A stretch of DNA of 64,000 nt, taken from contig NC_021672.1 in NCBI RefSeq assembly GCF_000247815.1, positions 72,573,973 through 72,637,972 on the forward strand, written 5' to 3'. The notes beneath the pieces are model-generated. The model searched no databases, was not told the DNA's origin, and saw nothing but the letters and a program-made list of their open reading frames with translations. The translations under genes and the position numbers were made by a program. Position 1 is the first letter of the stretch. Each line of letters begins with the position of its first letter. Shown here piece after piece: positions 1-14,763 of this stretch. The DNA is from Ficedula albicollis (Eukaryota > Chordata > Aves > Passeriformes > Muscicapidae).

Positions 1-3000
1 CTCTGGGTTTTTGGAGAGAAGTGGGCATCAGTGGACTCTTTCCCTACCTTAGCCTCCTAAATCTTCTTGTGGGGAACAAGGGGAGCAGAAGAGAGAGGGA
101 AGATGCCCATCTGCTTTGCTACACACTGGAGAGACAGCTACTGCTGGCCTTAGTCTTCATGGCCACAGCTCAGAGGCTGGTGGGCTTCCTTGTTTTGTTT
201 TTGTGACTGTTTTGACACTGGAAAATACTGCTGTGGGACAGTGGTTAAGTGTGTGCTGGGGCAGGGGTGTTCCCAGGCAGCATTCCCTGGTTATTTGGCC
301 CCTACGAGGAGAAGCCCTTAAGTGACTGATCCACCATTAAGACTTTTCAGTGTTTTTATTTTTTTTTTCCTCTGTATTTTGTTTTTGCACATTGGAAACA
401 AAGCTTAAGACCTGCCTGGGCCATCAGTCACTTTGACCCTTTTATGTCAATTAACTTATTTTTTTAATACTTGAAAGAAGATTCATTTTTGTATCTTTTA
501 GGAAAAAAATGGACGAGTGATGGGTGTGTGTGCCTGCTGCATCCTACAACTTCCACTTCAAAATTACTGGACGTTGTTACCTGTGGCTATTTATTAGTGT
601 TCTTATTAATAATTTGATTGTTACACATATTTGATTGTGGAGGGAGTGTTTTAACTCTGTTAGAGAAAGACACTACTGCGGATTAGTCCCTGCTTCACAG
701 CAAGGGCAGCCTTTATGTACCCATGGATGCGTCCTGCCCAAGGAGTTTTCCTCTATGAAAAAATCCTCTGCACTCATGGAGTTTAAGAATCTATTTGTGT
801 TCTTAGTGTCCTTTTCTTCCACATCCCAGATTCTTTCCTTTGGACTAACAAACCTATATTTATTTAAATTTTACGTTTTTATAACAAGAAAGCCACTGTT
901 AGAGAAAGACACTACTGCGGATTAGTCCCTGCTTCACAGCAAGGGCAGCCTTTATGTACCCATGGATGCGTCCTGCCCAAGGAGTTTTCCTCTATGAAAA
1001 AATCCTCTGCACTCATGGAGTTTAAGAATCTATTTGTGTTCTTAGTGTCCTTTTCTTCCACATCCCAGATTCTTTCTTTTGGACTAACAAACCTGTATTT
1101 ATTTAAATTTTACGTTTTTATAACAGGAAAGCCAAACTGTGAGGTAGAAATATCCCATATGTCTCTTCCTCCCTGAAAGAGGGGATCCTCACAGTGCTGA
1201 TACAGTTTGAGGGATTTCCATGAAAAGAAAAATAGCACATTTCCTGCTGCATCTATTGGAAGAAGCTCCTTTTGGCCCAGTTAGTGAATCTGCTGCTTTT
1301 GAGCCAGGAGGGTCCTGACTGCAACCACATGACAACTGATAAGCAGGATATGCACTGAGCAGCTCAGCATCATTCCCTGTGGGACAGACTCCCCGGGCAA
1401 AGCGTGTCCTTAACCTATCCTGCAGAGCTGAAACAGCACCGTGCACTGGGGATGCGTCCCATCCATCACCTGATGTGTCCAGAGGGTTTCCCTCCTTGGG
1501 ATGCTGACTGTGTTCTTTTCCTGTTAAAGAAGTACCAAGCCTGCTTTGTGACATCTTTGAGAACGTGTCCCATTCCCAAGCACATTTGTACAGAGCACTG
1601 ACTCTTCCAGCTTGAGTTGACACTGCCAGTGCGAGACCCCCAGCAGGGCTGAACATCCTTCAGTCTTTGGCCCCGGCGCAGAAGTTTGCATGGTTTCTTG
1701 CTGTTGGCTCTCTACCTCCTTCAGAGGGGTCTCCTGTAAGTCAAGGTCTGTGAATTCACCTCTGACTTAGGAGAATGCCCCAGGCTGAGCAAGAATGGGT
1801 AGGAGTGTCACGGGGACTGTGAGCAGTGCCGGTTGCTTACTGTGGAAATGTGTTTTCCACCCAAAGTCTTCTCCCTTCATTCCACCTAGTGTTTTATGCT
1901 AAGGCATTGCAAATTAAATCCAGATACTCGTGAAACCAAGCAGACAGACAGGCAGCTGCAGTGCTACTTCATAACTATGCGTGTTTAGCAAGTGGTACCT
2001 GCCATACCAGCATCCCGGAGCCTTGGTTTTACCAGCAGGATGTCCAACAAACAGAATTCCCTCCTGTTTGCTGGTGCAGGGCCTGCTGCCCGAGTCAAAC
2101 TGGCAATGGTAGCTTACACAGTCTGCATTTGAGGGGGCCAGTGGAAACTGGAGTGCAGGAAGAGGGAAGAAAGAAAGTTTACTGTAAATTGACTTGTGCA
2201 GAGAATTGACCTCAGTTTATTTTACAGTGCTCTGGGTATATGGACCACATCTAACTTGTAACTAAAGGTCATTGAATGTGAGCTGTAGAACAGAAAAAAG
2301 TCCTGAAGAAGAAACATCAGATGGTTTCATTTCCCTTTCATGCTGGGGGACATTGCCAGATCTTTGCAATGCTGAAGGAGTGAGATCACTTGAGGATGTA
2401 ATACCTTATTGCACAGAAAACCCACATATCCTAATCCTAAACACTTTGGGTTGTGCTGAAGGCCTCCAGCAGCGAGAATGAAAACGAAGAGCTAACATCG
2501 CCTCACAAATTGATTAAAAATACACAAAAGGGAATGTTGAAAGGCCTTTTTATATCAAAATGGTTGTAAAAGGCACAACTTGTTATTTGCTGTTCAGTTG
2601 CACTTTAAGAATATGACTTGCATATCAGATAGTGGGTTTTTTTACTCTGAATATTTTTAATTCAAATTTTGTACTTTTAAAGCTGAAGAAGGCTCTTGTG
2701 AGCACAAGATTCCTTATTTGTATCCGAATTCGAGCAGGATGCTCTAGCTCTTGGCGCTGCCCGACGCAGCAGCAGTGACTCAGCCGTGTGCATTCAATGA
2801 CGTGTGTCCCTTTGCCGTGTGAGGAGAGCCAAGGGACCCCCAGCTCCCCCTGAGACGTGGGCACGCAGAGGTGGCTGGCTGTGCCCAGGTGACATGGTCC
2901 CGACCCGGGGCTGGCCGCTTCATCCTGGCAGCAGGTGGGAAGAGAGGGCACAGTGTTCCAATGGGCACACTGAGGATGGGGCAAGCACTTCAGCCCCCTT

Positions 3001-4330
3001 CGGGGGAGGGAGGGGAACACCAACTCCTGGAAGGAAACTCCTAGGAGGCAAATGGAGATGGGGGAGTTAGGACTGCCCGAGCAACTAATCTGCTGTTTTC
3101 ACAGTACCTTTTTTTTTTTAACTGTTCTGTTCCTTTTAACCATATTCTCATTAAATTCACAACCAGCTGTAAAATTCTGAGCTTCAGAGAACTAATGTGT
3201 GGGGAGGTGACAAGACATTTCAGCTCCAACTTTCAGACATACTCCTTCTTTCAGTTAACCAATACTCCCTGGTCTCACTAGGGCATCTTATAAACTGCAT
3301 TGCTGAACATACTTTAGAGCAAACAGCAAGTTTTAAAAGTCTGCCCTTCTCTCTCCGTCTCTGCATTTTCTGTAAATATTTGTTTGTATGTAAAGGCACC
3401 AGTGGATCCTTGGGGTGCTCCCACGGTCAAGAATCTGAGTTTTGTGCAATGCCTAGGCCTCTGTTAGAACACGGTGCTTGCGTAGAGCTAGTCACCACAT
3501 TTGTGTGCACTCTGGTGGTTTTAATATTTTTATACATCCTAATCCTGAATGTTATGAAATATTCTAAAGTGGTCTAGACAGCATGATCTAGAGCAGCCAG
3601 CAGTTCCCTTTTGTGAGCAGCTACACCTTGTTTGGTTAACATTCTTCTAAAATGAGTTTCCCATTAAGTGTTTACACCGCACACCAGTGGATTGAGAGAG
3701 GTGTTGCATTGTAAAATCTCCTGCGTACAAACTGAAAAGCTGCAATGGGAATTTCAGTTGTCACTGTCTGCAAGGAAGAGAGCTCTAAAGCTCTAAATAC
3801 TAAAAACCAGCCTGTATATAGTTGACAGAGAAAGAGATCGCTGGCTGTTGACCTTTGCAAAGTAACAGAGATGAGAAGCTTTCCAAAAGTTCCTGCTTTT
3901 GGATTGTTCAAGGACTGCTTGGCAGGTACTAGGCAGGGTAGCAGGCAGATGGGGATGTCACTGAAAGCAGGTGTGAAGGGGAGGATGCCATGTTCTGGTG
4001 GCATTGCAGTAATTTAAATACTCTGTATCTGTGGGTGCATGCGTGTGTGTGTGAAGTCTAATCCAGGCAAAGGGAGTTTGCTTTGGCGTCTTCCCTTTTG
4101 TATGAACGTGAACTCTGATATTCAGATTGTTCAAGGCTTTTACGGTTGGCATGTATGGAGCGTTAAGAGAAAAGCAAATACCCTACCTGTACAAAACCAA
4201 CTCTGTTCCAGCCTGTTTTCTTCTATTTGGTTGTGTTTTATCGTTTGTTTTTATGCACACTTGCTTCATTGGTGTTGAGATTTTAGCACCTCAGATGGCC
4301 AACTGAAATAAAAAAAAAAAAAAAAAAATA
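1..4330 (+). other. Exon-free stretch, possible MICAL3 3'UTR
   Basis: No convincing coding exon is visible here on either strand; the open frames are short and share no recognisable motif. On the + strand the stretch ends in an A-rich tract near 4308-4329 that contains AATAAA-like motifs (around 4306 and 4327), as a 3' end might. In mammals MICAL3 lies next to BID on the same strand, so a long MICAL3 3'UTR reading rightwards into this window would fit. That is inference from synteny only; the end of a MICAL3 coding sequence is not seen. A 239-bp direct repeat pair lies inside. Confidence 0.25.
657..1134. repeat. Abutting direct repeat, 239-bp unit x2
   Basis: Copy 1 is 657-895 and copy 2 is 896-1134. 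They abut exactly and differ at only a few bases (for example tatatt versus tgtatt, and acaagaa versus acaggaa). It is either a recent tandem duplication or two alleles placed head to tail by the assembler. Confidence 0.9.
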
Positions 4331-6949
4331 AAGTCATTAATTATTTTTTATTTTTTTCTTGGTGGCGCTATAGTTTCTTTCCTCTGTTGTGACTTCCTTG
4401 GTTGATGATTGATGAGAACCTGAGAGGAGGTGATCTGGAGATAAATCTGGGTGTTAAAGGGCATGGCTTCAATTTCTCTTTTGCTGGCTCATTCTCAGCC
4501 ACTGAATGAATTATCCAATGCAAAGAAATCAGTGATACACCCCCACTACATGTACATATTCTACATTGTTTCTTCAGATTCTTAGTGAAGAGAAGTTACA
4601 ATAAATAGCCAAGAAGAAATGAAGGCAATATAAATTGGGTTGTAGAAACTAGGATTTCATTTTTGTAGCTGAAGCTCACTTCCTCAGACTGGAGTGCTAG
4701 CCTGAACATCTGATGCTGGTGTAGCAGGATTCAGTAAATTCATGGCAGAATGACGTTCTGAGCAGAGTCAGCCTCTGTGCTGACTTTTTTTTTTTGTGAA
4801 GAAGTTTTACACAGGATGATGGGGGAAATCCCAGCCGGGGAAATCCCAAACAATGTGTTTCGTTTTCTTGTGCCCTCTCAACCATTTTCAAAAACAAAGG
4901 ATAAATCCTGGTGTTCCTGTGGTGGCGTGATGAAAGGAAACCTATCAGTGCAGCAAGAGGGATGGCAGGCCTGGGATTTCCCCTTGCCTGGAGGCTGGGC
5001 CAGCAGGCTGTGCTGCAGGAGGAGGCAGGAATGACAGCACTGGGCTGTGCGACACAGGAGGTTGGCTCGCATCCGCAGCTTAGGAGACCAGTCTTGCAAC
5101 ACTTCATCATGGCTTTTTAACTTACACTGCTAATTTGGTAGTCCTCAATCCCAATTAGGGACAAAGACACACTGCTGTTTTATAAACTGGATGGAACAAC
5201 GGATCTAGGAAGAACTTTATCTGTTGCTAGCTTGGGCAAAACCTATGCTGGCCCTCCAAGATGAGTACTCCTGCACAGATTAGCTACGTGTGTCTAAGGA
5301 ATTGCACCAGAAAAAGGCCCTCTAACAAGTAAACCCCACCCCAGGAGCCCAGCCTGGTGGCAGCTGCTGTTTTCCTTTTCCCTTGATAATGACAGTAGCT
5401 TTCAGAGGCAGCTGAAGAATGCCACCTTTCCACAGGTGGCGGTCCCTGCCCAGAAGCTGCCTTGCCCACCCTGCATTGTTCCCCTTGGCACAGAACCACA
5501 ACCCCTCCCCAGCTCGCTGCCTTCCCTGCAGAGGTGAGGAACAGCAAGGAGTAACTGAGGTGGGAGGGTGAATGTTCCCTCTGCTCTCGAGAGCACAAGA
5601 GGAAGTTTGTCAGTGGACTCATTCAGAAGTATGCAGAGCCTCTTTCTGGCAGCAGCAGATATATTTTATCTTACACAGCCCTCCTGACTGTACTCGGCCT
5701 GGCTGAAGACAATGAATGTGAGTTGTCAGGAAAAATAACTAAGGGACAGTCATGTCTACAGCCCCCTGCCATTCTGGCTTCCCTCATGTTTTATAGGGCC
5801 TTCTTTGAAAAGTCCTCACCATCAGTGCTGTGACAGCAATTACATTTTGAAGTCCCACATATGCAACCCTAATCCTGTAAGACATGTGTAGCCAGGTAGA
5901 ATCCTTAAGAATTCCAGCAGGCCCTGACTGTATCTCGCTGCTGTAAATCCTCAGCATCAGCAGCAACGGAGCAGTTTACCAGAAGAATGACCCTAGGTGG
6001 CAATGGGTGAAAGCAACAGTGCTGACATGTGGCTGCATCTCCCCCTGAAGCCACAGGGAAAAATGCTTCATTTTATAGATATTGCTTGAGGGATATGATG
6101 AAGAGTCGCCTCTTTCCTTAGCCTGCATGCTTTTACACAGCGCTCAAAATAAGGAACAAAAAATCCCCCTGCTCCAGAAACCAGCTCTGGAAAAAGTGCT
6201 GTGTTGCCTTGGCACCTTGGGAACAGTGTGAATGCCTGCAGATACCAGGAAAGTAGATAAACTGGTATTTCCTAACCTGCCGAGTATGTGGTGCTTTTCT
6301 GCATGTCTCAAGTGAAGGATTCACGTGGCTTTCTGTAAGCAAAAGATAACATCTCTTTTATTATTCACATGTTCTATACAAGTATATATTTCATATTACT
6401 CAGACCACAGAAACAAAAAGATATAAAAAACCTCACAGCAATTTCTCAAAAAAAACCAAAACCAAACACACTTTTGGGCAGAAGGGAGAGAGGGAGCCAG
6501 TGCTGCTTGGGGCAGTGCTGATTTTGCAGGACAAAGCTAAACAGTTAGAGGAAACAGAAACTTCAGTTCCTTGAAATTTTAAGACGATTCCTAGCGGGAA
6601 GTCACACAATGGGTTGACCACCATGACTCAAACCTGAGTTAGAATTGGTTCAGTATGTTTTGGAGAATCCCAGGAACTTTAAAAAGCATCCTAAGGTCAG
6701 GCAGCCTGAGCATGGCAGTGGCACCGTGAGGCATGTTAGGAAGAGAAGGGTGACAGGAAGGACACCCGCACTGGATACCAGCTCTAAACAGAGCCATGTT
6801 CAAGTGTAGGGCTGTATTAAACAGGAATTAGCTGAACTAGGACTGTATTACCAGACCTGAAAGGCGGTTGTAACAAAGTGGGGCCTGGCCTCTTCTCCCA
6901 GGCAACAAGTGGCAGAATGAGAGCACAAAATATTAAACTGCGCCGGGGG
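4331..6949. other. Non-coding DNA, nothing recognised
   Basis: Probably intergenic between the upstream gene and BID. Open frames on both strands are short and lack family features. A T-rich patch lies near 4345-4360. I see no RNA gene, transposon or regulatory element that I can support. Confidence 0.4.
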
Positions 6950-7137
6950 AGGTTCGGCACGAGCACGGAGTAATTGCGCTGCCCCGGGAGGCCGTGACGC
7001 CGCTGTCCCCGGAGGTGTTCAGAGGAAGGCTGGATGTGGCGCTGAGTGCCATGGTCGCGCGGCGTGGTGGCGTTTGGTCACAGGATGGAGACGACCATCT
7101 CACAGGTCCTTTCCAGCCTAATTGGTTCTGTGATTTT
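6950..7137 (+). mobile_element. CR1 LINE 3' end fragment
   Basis: The segment follows the CR1 3' consensus: a GC-rich part (ccccgggaggccgtgacgcc), then ggctggatgtggcgctgagt, then a ggtcctttccagcctaattg block closing on ttctgtgatt. This 5'-truncated form of the avian and reptilian LINE is common. It carries no intact reading frame. It ends about 70 bp before the long C run. Confidence 0.85.
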
Positions 7138-7200
7138 AAGCCCACAGAACGTTTTTAAGCGAAAAAAATCTGCACTTATTCGGCAGGGAGAGAAGCGATT

Positions 7201-8776
<1,576 letters not shown>

Positions 8777-10387
8777 GTGAGAGTTGTCAGACACTAGCGG
8801 CATTGGCCGGGCAGGGGAGAGCAAGGAGTTAACCCTGTAGTGGCGACTCCAGAGGGACGAGCGCTTGCCTCATCCTTCCAGCAGCAGAGGGACGTGGGAG
8901 TGGCAGCCCCAGAAAGAAAGCAAGGCGAGGAAGGATTTCTAATAATAGCGCTAACATTTTTTAGGAAGAGCTGGTGATTGATACAGATGAGTCAATTCAG
9001 TGTGAGCTTTTCTGTCCTCTCCTTGCCTTTCCCAAAGCTGTGGCTGCCTATTAAAGTGGTGAGCGCCTTTGTTTCCCGTGAGCAGCGCTCACATTCCCCG
9101 TGACACACGGATGTGTTGGATTCAGGGTGGGTGAAGGCTGGAGCAGGAGATTGGGAGTGTGTGAAGTGGAAGGGAACGGAGTGAGCAGGGGTTAAAGGGT
9201 GTTTCTGTAAGTTACATGCTTTGGCTATAGTCTGTGTACCGTGCAGTGTCTGTGGGTTTGGTAAAGGGGATGTTCTTGTCTTCTTTTAAACAATATTTTT
9301 TGCAGCTTTAATTAAAAAAAAAAAAGGTATAGTGCATCAGAGCTATTTAAATACTAAAGTCTTCATTCAGGAAGTCAATGCTTATTTCAGATATGATGAA
9401 CATTTCTTTATGTCGCTTGCAATATCTAGGCCGTGATCTCATCGTGGGATACTTGTTATCTCTTCAAAACGGTTAAAGTGTTTGGTGGAAGAAAGAGCAA
9501 AGTGGTTCCCCGACAGGAAATTAATTTTGAAGTTCTTGTTTTGGTTTGTTTTTTTCGGAAAGGACTTTTTGCAAAAGTCCACCTGTGGGGAAGAGTGGTT
9601 TTTGTTCTGTTATAACTTTGTCATAATCAGACTGAAACTGTTTTCACCTGCCTGGAAGCATAACATCTTAAAAGGTGTTATTTAAAAAGAAGGGGTTTTC
9701 TATGTGGGGTTTTTTTCCCTTTCCTTTGCAATCTCTTTACATGAGTTTACTGGTGTTACGCAGAAACACTGGGGAAATGCATTGTTTAAAAAGTAGCATT
9801 CCAGCACCCTGTTACTCGCTCGGATTTCTGCAACCCGTCTCTTCCCATTTTCTTGCTGTCCTTTGTAGGTCTCTTGTCTTTCTTTAGAGATATCTGGGAG
9901 GGCTTAGGGACCTGCTAGAGGCAAAACACTTCCATTGTGCATGTGCAGAGTATAACAGGTGATGGCAAACCTTGTGGATAGACTGCCCTGCACCAAGGAA
10001 GGCTGGTGTGAAAAACCTCCCCTTCTTGTTTGCACCTGGTGACATTTGCTGAATTTAGGAAGAAAAAAATGTGACTAATTTTTGGTTAGGTGGTTTTGTT
10101 GGGTTCCTGCCCTCCCAGTTTCTTAAAACCAGATGAGGCCAGCTGAGAATGCGAGTTCAGTTTCTCACTGCACAGGCAGCAGAGCAGGGTGCCAGACTCC
10201 ACCAGGGCTGCCTGTCAAACCTGGAGGCTGTGCTCCCGGGATTTGGGCATGCCTGAACCCAGAACCAGCACACTGCACCTCTGGATAATCTGAGGGCCTT
10301 GTAAAGGTGCTCAGTGTGGCTTTTTATTTCTGTTAGATCCTAAACCAGTAAGAACTGTGATGTACAGTTAGGGGATAATATGGGCTC

Positions 10388-10404
10388 TGTGTGTGTGTGT
10401 GTGT
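10388..10404. repeat. (TG)n microsatellite
   Basis: A short perfect TG dinucleotide run of about eight units; an ordinary vertebrate microsatellite. Confidence 0.9.
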
Positions 10405-13400
10405 ATTTGCTGAATACTCCCACTTGAGGTCATTCATGCCATGTCCCTATACTGTGTATTTCCTGTGTAACAGGATGACAGGAGTCATCCACACTCAGCA
10501 GGAGTCTGAGAAGCTGACTGATAAACCAGTTTGTTTTTTTTTCCTGTAATAGAATGAAAATGTTTGCAGTCGAAGCAGGCAGACACATAAATCTTGTGAC
10601 TGTCGCCTTTGGAGACCTTCCTGGAGCAGCCTGGTGCTTGGAGGTCATCGGATGGCGGAGAAGGGACTGTCTCTGATGACTCTGAACAGGTTTCTGCGCT
10701 GGTGTGGCTGTGGAGGAGCAGTGTCAGGGTTGTGCTTTGTGACAAAGCAGCTCCTTTGGCCTGTGGGTATGCACTCCCCAGCAGGAAAAAGCCAGCCTGC
10801 GGTTTCTCTGCTGAGGGGAATTCATGCAGATGGGCAGGTTTCGTTTTCATTGCTTAGCAGTTCCTAGATGAGTAAAAGAGCAGAATTTACTATAAATTTT
10901 GGTTTGTTTTCTTGGGTTATTTTTTTTCTCAAGGAGCCGCCTTCTCCTTTTTTTCTTGGCATGCTATGGCTTTTTGTCTGTGTCAGATTACAAAAGAGTT
11001 TTGGGGGCTGGAATTATCTCTGTGCTGTGCAAAGCCAAGTATGTGAAAGTATTTCTAATTAGCGAGTGGAGCTTATCTTTTAACCAAAGGTGCAAAACTC
11101 TTGGAAGTCTGAGCCCCTTTTCATTTTGGATGGCTTTGCTTGGGGTTGGAGGAGCTTGCAGGGGGCTGAGTTTAGCTTTAATTAAAGCTTATCAGTAATA
11201 ATTACGTTATGTGCATAGATGGTCCCTTCCTCAGAGATTGTACAAATTTGATTTTTTTTGACCCAGACAAGATAGGAAGGATATAGGGAAATGAGGGATA
11301 AAATCTAGAAAGAAATGCTGAGTCACAGTGTCCAGTGCCACTCTTTAGGTTTGGTAGCAATCTGTTAAACTTCTGTGGTTGCCTTGATTTGTACCAGATG
11401 TCTGCAGTGAACCCTGTCCTGGCACTGCTTGGAGGTGCAGCTTGGCAGGACTGAGGAAAGGCCTGTACCCCATCATGCATTATGGGAATTCTGCTCTTTC
11501 TCCCCCTAAAGGACAGTGTAATTGTGACTTTAAACTCCTCCTACCTCAGTAGCTTGCTCCCCACTTTCCCTTAAACTCTAAGAGCTTTTATTCAGCTTCA
11601 CTGAAGTATGAGCAGGGGCCGTGGACTGTGCGTGCAATCATGCCACACATGGATGTTGGATTTTTGTTTAAATGTCTGCAAACCTGCTCTATTTCCTGTG
11701 ACCTTTGGCCAGTTTGTAGTGCTCTTACTGCTCTTTGTAGAATGGGCAATACCAGGTCCCTTAAATATTTTGGGCTATTTCCTTCATCTTTTAAAGACAC
11801 AGGTGTTCCTTGGTAAGTGTAGCTTCTGCTTGTTCAGTGTAGTTGCTGTAATCCCTTTAGATTGACAGCCACACGAAACAAATCCACTTAGGTCAGCACT
11901 TGCTGTATTTTGGGTTTGTCAGCTCTTCCTGTGTTTCAACATCAACCTGTTCCTCCTAAGGTAGAACTGAAAGCAAAATGTTTTTGCTTTGCTTCATGCA
12001 GAGTCATGTGTTTTCTCCTAGAAGAACGGACACTTTTTCACAGCTAACAGAGCCTGTAAGTGTTGAGTGGAAGAAGCAATGTGCTGAGGTATCTCCTGTT
12101 TGCCTGGCACTAGGAAATGTGTACTCCTGCAGGCATCTATTTGCAGTTTTCCTGTCACAGTTCCCAAATGGCTCCTGCAGCATTTCTTTGAGAGGGAATA
12201 TTTTCTTAGCTCTGTATTGTCGTGAAAGGTGTTTAAAAGAGATGCTTTCTTTATGCTCACAGTGTATGAGGTGCTCTTGTCAAATGGCTTTGATCACGGT
12301 GATGCTTTGAGTTACTATCATTTTTGGCTGCCTGGTTTGATGCACAACTTTCTTTTTAAGGTCCTTGAAGATTTCTGGGCTACTGTCATAAGATATTTCT
12401 TCAAGATTATCTTGATTTTTTTTTTTTTTAATATATTTTTGTACCTGCTTCATCAGTTTAACTGTCATGGTGGGAATGGAGGCTGCAGTGCAGCACAGTG
12501 GGAGAATGGAATCAAAGGATCTGTGTCAGACTTTCCTGCTGGGGATCTCCTCTGGCTGATGCACAGTTGTTTTATAAAAGTGAGGAGCATAAGAGACATT
12601 TACATTTCTGATACACTGGGCGTTTAGGAGGAGGAGAGCCTGTTGAAAATTCACTCTCGTCTTCTGGAAAAGCTGTCAAATATTGGCACAGGGTTGTGGA
12701 TGCTCTCAGAGCACATGAGCATGCAGCTATGAAGACTTGTCTTTGTACCCCTTCCTCTAGAAATGCTTTGGGTCTTTTTATGATGAATGTTCAGAGTCTG
12801 AGAGGGTGGGCAGGCTCCACTGAAGACATTCTGGGGAATACCAGCTGTGAGAATTCCCTTGACAGTAAATTGTCCAGTGCACTGAATTGTTGCTCCTTGA
12901 GTGCTGTCCTGGCTGTTGCATCAGCATTCTTGTTTTACCTCAGCAGCCCAAGTGCTGAAGTGTTGTTCTTTGGACATGTAATTTCTGATGGGCCGCTCTG
13001 ATCCAGTATTTAAACTTCACACTGAAACATCTTTACAGCTTCTCTTTGTTCCAGAAAGCAGTGCAGCAGATATTCCTGGTGCTTATCAGCGTAGAAAGGG
13101 AATTCTTGCCTACTCCTATGGCCTGAATGGCAGAGGGAATGCTACTGTTAGGGGTCACCTGTGTCCGTAAAGCTGTATTTTTGAATTCTTTTTTTAAATT
13201 ACTTCTGACCAGTTTCTTGTTTTGCTCATCTAACTAGCCAGTCAGGCAAAGGAAAAACAAGATTTACATTCCTCTTTGCTGTTGGTGTCAGCTCTGAAAT
13301 GCATCCAAATTGCAAAATGACATTCCTGACTTTCTGACTTGTGGCTGGTCTGTGCTCATGCTGGCACAGAACAGTAGTACGTGTATTACAGCTAAAATCA

Positions 13401-14386
13401 GGAGGATTGTCTTGTGCTGTAGGTGGCATGACAGTTCTTGTATCCAGTCCCACTTTGAGGTCTTACAGCTGGCAGAGCCTGTCCTAGTGGCACCTGCAAC
13501 TCTCAGAGCACTGTTGCTGAGTGCTGAGGCTATCTGCTGCAGGAACTGGGCACTTTGTAGCTTCTCCAGTAAAAGCATCTTTGCCAGAGTGCAAGGGTCC
13601 AGTACCCATGGCATGCTCTGAATCCAGAAGCAAGTCTTGCATTTCTCTGGTTGGACACTGTCACTTGCACATCACTAGTGATGGTTGGAGTTTGTCCCAG
13701 TGCTGCCTGCTCTCAGTCTGTTTGTTTGTCCTTCCTTGATAATATCAAAACACTGGAACTGTGATTCCTCACTGCTTCCTGCTTTTCCATTGTTTCTGAG
13801 CGGCAGACATAAGAGCTGCTTGCACGTGCACTGTGCCATTGTAGCAGGGCTGAAATAGATATATTTTGAACAGGAAGCTAGCCCTGTAAAGACCAGCAGT
13901 CTTGTGTGATAGTGGTGATGGTGCTTTTTCATCAGGGTTTGCTCTGCTCCCTCCAGCCAGGTCCTGAGGAAAGATAATTTTCCTAACCTTACCGAGGAGG
14001 TGAAGTGCAGCACGACCCAGCTGGAGTTGCTCAACACCAAAGAGGAAAAACAACCCAGTGCCAGATCCAAGAAACTGCCTGCTCTCTGATAGCCAGGATC
14101 CAAGTCCTGTCCTTACCTCTTAGGTGTGGCTAAAAAACATGGAGATGGGGAAATTCGGTTTGGTTCCAGCTGCAGTTAGCTGAATTCAAACTCCAGCTGC
14201 AGACTTCCTGCCGACTCAGTTTAAGCTCAGCTCTCTGTAGGCTGGCTCCTGAAGAATAAAGTGTTGTCGTGCTGCCTCTGTCACTGATCTGATACAGAAA
14301 CCACACTGATGAAAAGTTCCTGCCTACCTTTTTGTTTTTTTAGAGCATTAGTAATGTGGCAGTGCTCCTTCTTACTCATTCATATG

Positions 14387-14562
14387 CTGCGTGGGGGCTG
14401 GTCAGCAGAGCTTTTTGAGCCAAATGAGAAGAGTGGTTGATGAGGGGTTTGGCTCGTTTTCTTCCTAAGAAGTCCTGCGTGGGGGCTGGTCAGCAGAGCT
14501 TTTTGAGCCAAATGAGAAGAGTGGTTGATCAGGGGTTTGGCTCATTTTCTTCCTAAGAAGTC
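14387..14562. repeat. Abutting direct repeat, 88-bp unit x2
   Basis: Copies are 14387-14474 and 14475-14562, beginning ctgcgtgggggctgg and ending cctaagaagtc. Only a couple of substitutions separate them (ttgatgagg versus ttgatcagg; ctcgtttt versus ctcatttt). A second, different repeat pair follows at once. Confidence 0.9.
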
Positions 14563-14763
14563 AAAAGTACTGCCCTGATAACCAGAAGATTGCTACAATT
14601 AATGTCAGCATGAAAAGGCAAAAGACTTTCAATAACTTAAATAAATTTCTATCCAAAAAGCCACAAAAGTACTGCCCTGATAACCAGAAGATTGCCACAA
14701 TTCATGTCAGCATGAAAAGGCAAAAGACTTCCAATAACTTAAATAAATTTCTATCAAAAAAGC
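14562..14763. repeat. Abutting direct repeat, ~102-bp unit x2
   Basis: Copies start near 14562 and 14664 with caaaagtactgccctgataa and end at ctatcnaaaaagcc. They differ at a few bases (attgctacaattaatg versus attgccacaattcatg). Two unrelated repeat pairs placed back to back is unusual for natural tandem duplication. Confidence 0.88.

Noticed and set aside
6950..6970. ttcggcacgag resembling a cDNA-library EcoRI linker
   Set aside because: The surrounding bases continue a CR1 consensus without a break, so a chance match is more likely than contamination.
13958..14092. Exon-like + strand segment after ctgctccctccag, open for about 44 codons to TGA
   Set aside because: The peptide looks protein-like, but there is no matching upstream exon or recognisable family, and a comparable frame is open on the minus strand.
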